From Sequoia sempervirens (taxonomy: Eukaryota > Streptophyta > Pinopsida > Cupressales > Cupressaceae), in assembly GCA_007258455.2 (NCBI GenBank), contig VDFB02115003.1, forward strand, positions 1 through 64,000: 64,000 nt of DNA, read 5' to 3'. Of the stretch, positions 56,560 through 64,000 are shown piece by piece. Made by a program: the position numbers and the translations under genes. The notes under the pieces were generated by a model. It did no database searches. It saw nothing but the letters and a program-made list of their open reading frames with translations, and had not been told where the DNA came from. How positions within the stretch are numbered: the first letter of the stretch is position 1; each line of letters starts with the position of its first letter.

Positions 56560-56793
56560 TTTCAAGAGAGTCAGGTCATGTTGTGTGCTCTCCAAATTCC
56601 TAAGAAGTTGTAGGGTAACTACTAAAGCCAAGTCTAGTTTGTTTTGGTGATGTACAAATCTATGGAATTAAAGAAGACCAGTATTGCACATGGATTTTGC
56701 CACATAACATCTCCATGGTATTGAGTGTGTATTTAGGAATATTCTTGCTCATAGATAGGTTTTTTCATTTACCATATTTGTTGGCATGAATGT
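56560..56793. other. Short spacer between two retroelements
   Basis: Only about 230 bp of DNA separates the right giant LTR from the next element. No feature was recognised. It ends in the AATGT target duplication (56789-56793). Confidence 0.5.
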
Positions 56794-57141
56794 TGTTAGA
56801 ATTGTGAAAAAAATGAGCCATGAGATTAGACAACGAACAAAGACACCTTCCACAGAAGAGATATGCAAACAAAGAATCTCAATATTCCTCAACTAGAAAA
56901 AGCTACATAATTAACCTCAAGAATCTTCAAGGAAAACAAGAGTCCTCAAAGGTTGAGAGTTGAGAGAACGAAAGAGAAAATATCAGGAGAGATAATATAA
57001 TGAGGGTTGAGTGTTATATAAGAGAAAAACCCTAAAAGCATAAAAGTATTCTTAAGTTTAGCTTAAGTGCATGAGAATAAATTAGACTAATAATTAATTA
57101 AAGATTAATTAATTCTTAGCTAATGCATGATTACTCTAATA
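56794..57141 (-). repeat. 3' LTR of the non-coding element
   Basis: On the minus strand it ends CACAATTCTAACA and carries a TATA-like CTTATATAAC. Its first dinucleotide is TA, apparently a G-to-A change from TG, judged from the 5' LTR. Confidence 0.85.
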
Positions 57142-57499
57142 ACCCCCCTAAGATGAACTTAGGGAGTAGCTAAAAACCCTAAAAATAAAATGCATGATGG
57201 GTCCCAACAAACAAGGCCCGCTGAGGTACCCATGTACAAACACAAGATCTCTCAAAACTAGAGAAAAAAGATAAAACCACTATGGGAGAAAAATCCTCTC
57301 CAAAAGAGAGAAAGGTGGATGAAGGACTGAAAAGCCTCCAAATCAATGTGAAGGACTAAGAAGCCTCCAACCAAAACAATGTCCCAAAAAGAGAGGAACA
57401 TGTAGAACATTTGTTGAAGCACAAAGAAGTTGTAGACTGTTGTTGAATGATGATTGGTATGGTGCTTAAATGAAGAACCTCCTCTGAAACAAATGATTA

Positions 57500-57950
57500 T
57501 TATGATCAAGATAACAAGAATATGCATGAGTTCCTACAATGACACTACTTGAGTTAGATGGTAAACAAAGGTAAACATCTAGAAATCAAAGATACAAATG
57601 TGAAGATCAAGGAGACTATAATCTGCATGAGTGCCCCCAATAACACTACTCAAATTAGATGAAAAACAAAGGAAAACATTTGAAATTTGAAGATATAGAT
57701 GGTACATGAATCTACATGAGTGAACCCAATGACACTACTCAACATGCAAGATGCAATTCAATAATACGAGTACCAATAGTCTGAAGAACACTGATCAAGA
57801 GAGAGACAATAATATGCATGAATTTCCCCAACAACACTACTTGAATCAGATGGAAAATAAAGGAAAACATTTGGAACTCAAAGATACAAACAACACATGA
57901 ATCTGTATGAGTGACCAGAACTGACACTATTCAACATGCAAGATGGAAGT
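57500..57950. repeat. Tandem repeats inside the non-coding element
   Basis: Phrases such as TGCATGAGTKCC, AACACTACTYRARTYAGATG and AAAGGAAAACATTTG recur at about 57521, 57627 and 57815. CATGAATCTACATGAGTGA with ACTCAACATGCAAGATG recurs at about 57709 and 57898. The pattern fits a unit of roughly 190 bp with an internal half-repeat. Confidence 0.7.
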
Positions 57951-60012
57951 TGAAAATATAGGTACAAGTAGTCTCTAATCAAATGAAAATGGAAGATCGC
58001 CTCCAAAAATAGTAATGTAAGAATGTTCATATGGTAAATGCTCCATCTCCATGAAATGCATGTAAAAAACTACTAATGTATGTTGCATCTGAAAAGAACA
58101 TAGGAACAAGAACTAGATATGTAGATCACACCAAACTGTGAAACCAAGGAAGCATTAGCACCAATAGTAGAAACCCCCCCATAATGCTAAAAAGGGAGAG
58201 CCATGACAGGTACACTAAAACTGTGTGAAACCAAGAAGTGCATGTAAGAGAAACAACCTACAAATAAAAGGGTGTGTAAACGAATGCACACATGCATGTG
58301 GAAAGAATCACTGGAATTCACTATTTTCATGGAAGGGACACTCACTTGACAAAGGTGTGATGGAAAACCAAAGGAAAACATCAACCCCCATGGCACTTTA
58401 TATCATAGTGTGAGTACAAAAGGCACAACAAGATATACAAAAATCCCCCAAAAGTATACACCAAAATGGCACTTTATCTCAGTGCATCTACAAAAAAGAA
58501 TGTCCATGAAAAATATGTCTACAATGCCCAAATGGGATAGAATACCAAAAATACATATAGAACAAAAAAAAATGAGTCATCTCATGTAAACAAAAAAATT
58601 CTAGGAGCTAAGACGTCCAAGTAATTCACTAGAGTGTGAAAACACAAAAAAAATGAATAAAAGGTACTTGGTGAGAAATTTGGAAAAAGTGCATGGATGG
58701 AAGTGAATAGCTCTAAAAGTTGGTTACAATGTCGTTGGAATCATGAAAAATAGAGAAATTGGTCAAAATTTACAAGCTCTAGACTAAAAACAACACCTCT
58801 GACTTAAATAGGTTGTAGAATGTACCAACAATAAAAACAAGTGAAGACCCACACCACTAGAAAGTTGGTGGAACTAGCTTTTTGACAATATCTTGTTTGC
58901 CAAAAATGACATCATATGACCAAAAGAAAAAAAAAACCTCCTTTAGGGCACAAAGGGGTCTTGAAGGGGCTTGCCCTAGATTGTACAGTTGACGTTATGC
59001 TAACATTAGTAAGAATATTCAATGAATATTCCCCCTTATAAAAAAAAACTGGTCTCTTGTCGCTAATAAAACAGACGAAATATGCTGAAAAAAGAATATT
59101 TCGACAAAAAAATTTATTGTTGCCCATGGTCACTGGAAAAACCCAGGCCAATTGCCAGAAATGGGAAAAATCCATCGCTGGGATTTTTTTGGGTCGCCAA
59201 AAAATTGAAGCACCTATCAGAAAAGTGCACAGTGGTCAGAAAACTGAGAGACACTGACTGGGAAAGAGTTTGAGGGCATTGGAATTTTTTTGATAGTTAT
59301 TGATATTTAATAAGAAGCCACTAGGCAGTCCAAAAAAGAAACAGCCATTAGTGGGGTGGGACCCACGAGGATGGAGAGTACCCTACCGCCATGGGTAAAA
59401 TAAATACACTCTCACTTTTTAAAAAAAATGTGCAATGAATATAAACCACCCCCTCATAAAAATCAAACCTGTGATTTTTCTAATGTTTTTTTATTTTTTT
59501 TTAAATTTCTAAAAAGAAATTTAAAAAACAAAAGCTTACTTAAAAAAAGTGATTTTTTTCAAACTTCATGCATGCCAATCTGTACAGGGTTCGTACAGGT
59601 CCGTGTAAAAAAAAATTCCTTAGAAGTTCCCAATGCCAAAATAGGACAAATTTATAATCAATTTTTTTGGAATCGAGCTCTTGAATCCCATGGTGAAGTC
59701 CTTTTCATGCCAAAATGCACCAAAATCATAGCTACCCTCTGGATCTAGAAAAAAAAAGCAATTGTTTCATACCCTCACAGATCTGACCTTAGGAATCCAA
59801 ATCAGACCAAACAAAAGGAAAATCTAACTTTCTTGACAGCTTTGAATCCAATGAAAGACTATATTTTGATCCTAGATGCACCAAAATTTTCCTACCTCCA
59901 AAATTTGCAAAAAAAAAGAAAAGGGGATTCAGATCTGAAGCCTATAACTCTTGTTGAAGAAAAAAACCCCATAAATTGAGAAGGGGTTCACTAAATCGAG
60001 GCTCAGATACCA

Positions 60013-60346
60013 TGTTAGAATTGTGAAAAACATGAGCCACAAGATCAAACAATGAACAAAGACACCTTCCACGCAAGAGATCTGCAAACAAAGAATATAA
60101 ATATTCCTCAACAAACAAAAGATACAAAATGAACCTCAAGAATCTTCAAGGAAAAAAAGAGTCCTCAAAAGTTGAGAGTTTGACAGAACAAAAGAGAAAA
60201 TCTCAAGAGAGATAATACAATGAGGGTTGAGTGTTATATAAGAGCAAAACCCTAAAAGCATAAAAGCACTCCTAAGTTTAGCTTAAGTGCATGAGAATAA
60301 ATTAGACTAATAATTAATTATTAGCTAATGCATGATTACTCTAACA
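60013..60346 (-). repeat. 5' LTR of the non-coding element
   Basis: On the minus strand it begins TGTTAGAGTAATC and ends CAATTCTAACA, directly before the primer site at 60012-60001. It is 334 bp and close in sequence to the 3' LTR. The main length difference is near the TTAATTAATTA run. Confidence 0.88.
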
Positions 60347-60351
60347 AATGT

Positions 60352-61472
60352 AATGTTGAGTTAGAAAAGTGTTATAGAAATTTGAAAGCATTGCAAACCT
60401 TGTAATGATTTTTCTCTCTTTATATATGAATACATGTTTTTCTACTATGGATAAATAAGTATGTTTTTTTGTGATCTTCCTTATCATTATTATATGTAAG
60501 TACATAGCTACATGTCATTTGAGAATCTAACTTGCTTGATGAAATAAAATTTAAGATAATATTTGAGGATTAAAAGTTATTCACTAATTCATATTCTAAT
60601 AAATTACATAATCAAGAGTAATATTTGAATGAAACCTTAATATAGATCGTTTCCTAGAATTCTTAGGACATTCTTATGAACTAAAAGAGGAAGATATAAT
60701 ATTAAATTATGCTTCATAGAAATTACACACTATTATCTAATAATATTGACTAATTAAATTGGTAGCTATTACATTTATTCAACACTATCGACTACTACAT
60801 TAGTTCAAATAAAATAAAATTACTTATTAAATACATTGTATCAAAAATACTATCTAATTAAATGTGTGTCTACCAACAAATAAACTTAGTGTAAACAAAA
60901 TAGTTCATTAAAATTTATTAGAGTTCTATAAAAATAATTAGCATTTTATTATATTTTTTATAACAAGATAAATCAAAATAATCATTTGATCACTTTATTT
61001 TTCTATAAGAAGTTCATGTTGTGGTTATTTTCTTTATTAGTAAAATAAGTTCCCCTAATCCTTATTTTTCCAATTTATCTCCTCATATCACTTTATTGTT
61101 CATTCAACAAGTACAAAATGACTAATTCATAGCTTTGAAACTAGATTTATTGTGTATTTATATATTTATTTATATTTAAAACTAAGAATGGTAAAATTAG
61201 AAATGCTAAATTATTCTCACAGGTCTAATTATTCTCCAATCCCAAAATGTTTTTTCACAAGAGACTATCAAAGAGTATATGTAATTATTTATTCGTAAAC
61301 TTTCCAAATTTAAAAATCTTTCCTTTCTTAGTTTTGATTATTTTTTCCTTATATATACATTTATTACTAATTTTTTTGAATATATATTATTGAAATTTAT
61401 TATCCTTCATTATTTCTAAAAAATAAAATTAATTGAATTAAAAAGTATCATAACATATAACAATAACTAAAG
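60352..61472. other. AT-rich spacer
   Basis: Very AT-rich, with long A/T runs and no open frame or domain. No terminal repeats were seen. The upstream edge of the LINE at 61.47 kb lies in or just after it. Confidence 0.5.
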
Positions 61473-63002
61473 ATGGTGAATGAGGAGAAAACTGTTGTGG
61501 AGAAGATCATTAGCGATGTGGGACTGAGTGATTTGAATTTGAACTTAATACTTGGTGATCGTGGCAATTTACAGTTTGGTCAGCCTACAAATTGGAATTT
61601 TTTGCTGATGTTGTTGGGAAGGGCAGATCATGTAGTAAGGATACTTCGGTGTTCCATGTTGATGCTACTAGGAAGGATGGGTCGTGCGGTGGGGACGTGG
61701 TGAAAGCTACGATTTCTAAGGGGCAACGTGCGATTGAGGCTTCCAAGGAAACATGTGTTGGTTCATGCTCCAAAGGCTTTTGGTGATACTGTGTAGGCCC
61801 CAACTGATGAATCATCTGCAGCTAATCCAAAAGATTCTCAGATTGAGCAAGTTCCAGTGGAAAAGAACCAGTCAATGGGGCAATTGTCTTTGCTCGAGTA
61901 GAGATGGGTGACCCTTTTCTCTTCAAAGCTTAAAGGTAAAGGAGTTGTGTCTAAATCCATTTCTTCTTCTAATGTGGAGGGTGGCTTTGCTTTGTCCATT
62001 TCAGACTCTATTGTGGATAAGAACATAGCAAGAATGGCTTTTTTGCTGGTGGGAAAGTTTATGGGTCCAAGTCCTAATATTGAAGAGGTTTGCACTTGGG
62101 TTCATAAAAAGTGGGCTCTAAAGGGGCACATTGAGGTTGTGGCTATGGCTAAAGGATTTTCTTCATGTGTTCAAGACCTAAGATTCATTTTTGCGAAAGG
62201 GTTGTGGACTTTTGGGCATCTTACCCTGGTATTACGTCCTTGGGAGCCTGGGATGGATCTTTCAAAGTTCCTTTTTCACTTGGCTCTGGTGTGGGTGAAG
62301 CTACTAAACCTACCTTTGGAATATTGGGATGAAGAGGTGTTCAAGGTACTAGCTAACTCCTTTGGACGTCTTGTTTCTATTGATGAGGCCACTCTCTCTA
62401 GAAGGCATTTGGTTGTAGCGAGATTTTGTGTCATGATTGACCAAGATGTTGTCATGCCTGATGTCTTTCATCTTAACTCAAAGGTGGGTTGTTGGAAGCA
62501 ACAGATTATTTTTGAGTCCTTCCTGTTTGTGTGCTTCAAGTGCAAAAAAGCAGGTCATTAGGGTAAGGATTGTCTTGCTAAGGTGGTTCCACCCAAAGTC
62601 GCTCCTCAAACCACAACTTGGAAGGTTAAGGAGGCTAAGGGGTCTTCTGCTCCTCAGGAGAAAAATGAGTCTATTGTTGGTAAAGTCATGAAGGTTGCTG
62701 CTAATATTGAGGATCACTCATCACCACACCCTGAGAGGGGTGAGGAGACTAAGAAGGCTAAGGTTGAGGTTGTTGGTTAGTCTGAGGATATGGTTTATAA
62801 TCATGTTTCAAATACTTTTTGCTCCCCTAAATGTGTTATTCTGGAGCCAAATTTTTCCCCCTCTTCTCCCCCAGATCGTGCGTCTGGGCTAGTGGGTGGA
62901 GAGAGAGCTTTAATGGTTGTTGATACAAGGAGTAAGGAAGAGGATGGATATATTCTGGTGAGAGGTAGGAAGAAGAATTCCTCCTCTTCATCTCCTCCTT
63001 AA
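61473..63002 (+). pseudogene. LINE ORF1 (DUF4283, zinc knuckle)
   Basis: The ATG at 61473 opens MVNEEKTVVEKIISDVGLSD. The coding path shifts frame near 61590 (to FFADVVGKGRSCSKD) and back near 61790. DUF4283 is clear at about 62020-62400 (VGKFMGPSPNIEEV, TFGHLTLVLRPWEPGMDLSK, LALVWVKLLNLPLEYWDEEV). The zinc knuckle CFKCKKAGH-stop-GKDC at about 62535 has TAG where family members have Trp or Gln. A Lys/Ser-rich tail ends at 63002. A second TAG falls at 62778-62780 and another near 61899. Confidence 0.82.
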
Positions 63003-63184
63003 CCCCACAAAGGTGTTACCACAAGAAGGCAAAAAGTGGACTGTGGGTGTGGGTCTGGGCATAGGGGTCAAGGGAGACCCTCTTTGTAGAAAAGCGGGGA
63101 GTGGGAGTGTAAGTGAGATATTGTGGAAGGGATTCAGAAAAACCTCTTTGATTTTTACTCTAAGAGCACCCCCTCCTTGTGCAA

Positions 63185-64000
63185 ATGAAGATTATTTCTT
63201 GGAATATTAGGGGGTTAAATAATGTGCAAAAATAGGACCTCCTGAAGAATTTGATCTGAGACCATAAGCCAAATGTTTTGTTGATTCAAGAAACAAAAAT
63301 GCAAGTTGATAAGTTGGAAGCTTTAAATAATTTCTTTTTCAAAGACCATGGCTTTCATGGGGTTAGCTCTGAGGGAGCCTCGGGTGGTCTCAATACTTTT
63401 TGGAATGCCAAGTTGATTAAAGGTGTCCTAGTTGTGGATGGCTTTAATCATGTAGAGATGAATTTTTTCTTGCTTAGGATTCCTATTCCTGGTTTATTTC
63501 CAATATTTATGCTCCCAATCATAAGAGAGCCAGGAAGAAACTTTGGGATGATCTTGGGTACTTTCGGGCTAATTTTTTGGACAACCCATGGCTAGTAATG
63601 GGAGACTTCAACACTCACCTTTGTGATAATGAGAAAGTGGGTGGCTCTCAGGCCAATCCTAACACCCATTTGGATTTGAGAATGTTCTTAGATGATAACA
63701 CTCTTATTGATGTGAAGAAGATGAGGGCCAAGTTTACCCAATCCAATAGGTGTGTTAGATTTGATAATATTCAAGTCAGGCCGAACAGAGCCCTTACGCC
63801 AGCCTCATGGTTTGTGGATTTTGCTTGCTCTCTCTCTCTCAACTATCACAAGATGTGGATTAGAACATTTCCCTATCTCTTTTGTGGTTGATAGGATTGG
63901 AGGTAAGAAACACTTTCCTTTTCATTTTGAAGCTATGTGGTTGAGGGATCCCATGTTTATGGATTGCATCGAGAGTTGGTGGAAGTGAATATTGATGGAA
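63185..64000 (+). pseudogene. LINE ORF2 endonuclease, cut by the window end
   Basis: The ATG at 63185 begins the usual ORF2 start, MKIISWNIRGLNN. Endonuclease motifs follow: LLIQETKM (63273), EGASGGLNTFW, then after a frameshift NPWLVMGDFNTHL (63580). The later end gives FPISFVV and HFEAMWLRDP in a third frame. TAG and TGA stops occur near 63233 and 63257. ORF1 and ORF2 are 180 bp apart, unlike the overlapping pair of the 44-kb LINE. Confidence 0.82.

Larger units (their letters stand above)
56794..60346 (-). mobile_element. Non-coding LTR retroelement (LARD-like, copia-type ends), minus strand
   Basis: LTRs of 348 and 334 bp are flanked by the 5-bp duplication AATGT (56789-56793 and 60347-60351). 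On the minus strand the 5' LTR is 60346-60013, the primer site TGGTATCTGAGC is 60012-60001, and the purine tract TTAGGGGGG precedes the 3' LTR at 57141. The 2.9-kb interior shows no gag or pol motif in any frame. The element is thus non-autonomous, and its ends suggest mobilisation by a Ty1-copia partner. Its 3' interior resembles the minus-strand copia remnant at 32.0-32.2 kb. Confidence 0.9.
61473..64000 (+). mobile_element. LINE, 5' part only (window ends inside ORF2)
   Basis: ORF1 with DUF4283 and a zinc knuckle is followed by an ORF2 endonuclease; the RT would lie beyond the window. Motifs differ from the 44.1-kb LINE (KPNVLLIQETKM and MGDFNTHL against VLFLQETKL and AGDFNAIS), so it is another family in the same orientation. 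Stops and frameshifts show it is inactive. Confidence 0.85.

Overview
The window is nuclear DNA of a seed plant. The evidence is a spliced two-domain B3 (REM-type) transcription-factor gene with plant GT-AG introns, a second multi-exon plant-like gene, and about 45 kb of nested, decayed plant retrotransposons (Ty1-copia, Ty3-gypsy chromovirus, Tat/Athila-like gypsy, plant L1-type LINEs and a tRNA-derived SINE). LTRs over 3 kb, long AT-rich gaps and heavy decay would fit a large, slowly purged genome such as a conifer's. That assignment is inference; nothing here proves the species.

Layout. 0.86-5.8 kb, minus strand: an unrecognised gene with a promoter-like 5' region and at least two coding exons, broken by two in-frame TAG codons. 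5.8-6.15 kb: degenerate short repeats. 7.4-10.2 kb, plus strand: the one apparently intact gene, a 563-residue protein with two B3 domains and an AT-hook between them. 12.6-13.1 kb: LTR-like fragment. 13.7-18.7 kb: a Ty1-copia element with both LTRs and a 5-bp target duplication, lacking the reverse-transcriptase core; a SINE sits in its left LTR only. 19.7-21.0 kb: a degenerate minisatellite. 21.6-23.3 kb: an old LINE. 25.05-31.6 kb: a gypsy-type element with 1.3-kb LTRs that codes only for gag/protease. 31.6-34 kb: minus-strand copia remnant. 36.9-37.7 kb: 5' part of a LINE fused to a truncated giant LTR. 37.7-56.56 kb: a chromovirus-type gypsy with LTRs of about 3.1 kb. Its left LTR holds a solo LTR and its pol region holds a full-length 6.4-kb LINE with a 19-bp target duplication. 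56.8-60.35 kb: a minus-strand non-coding LTR element with its target duplication. 61.5-64.0 kb: the 5' part of another LINE, cut by the window end.

The insertions give a relative chronology: SINE after copia, and LINE and solo LTR after the giant gypsy. None of the retroelements looks autonomous: all protease triads seen are altered, the copia-type and gag-only elements lack a reverse-transcriptase core, and the gypsy RT has lost its catalytic Asp pair. In-frame stops in the full-length LINE are nearly all TAG at apparent Gln positions, which suggests decay by C-to-T change at CAG sites. The items most worth follow-up are the unrecognised minus-strand gene and the B3/AT-hook gene.
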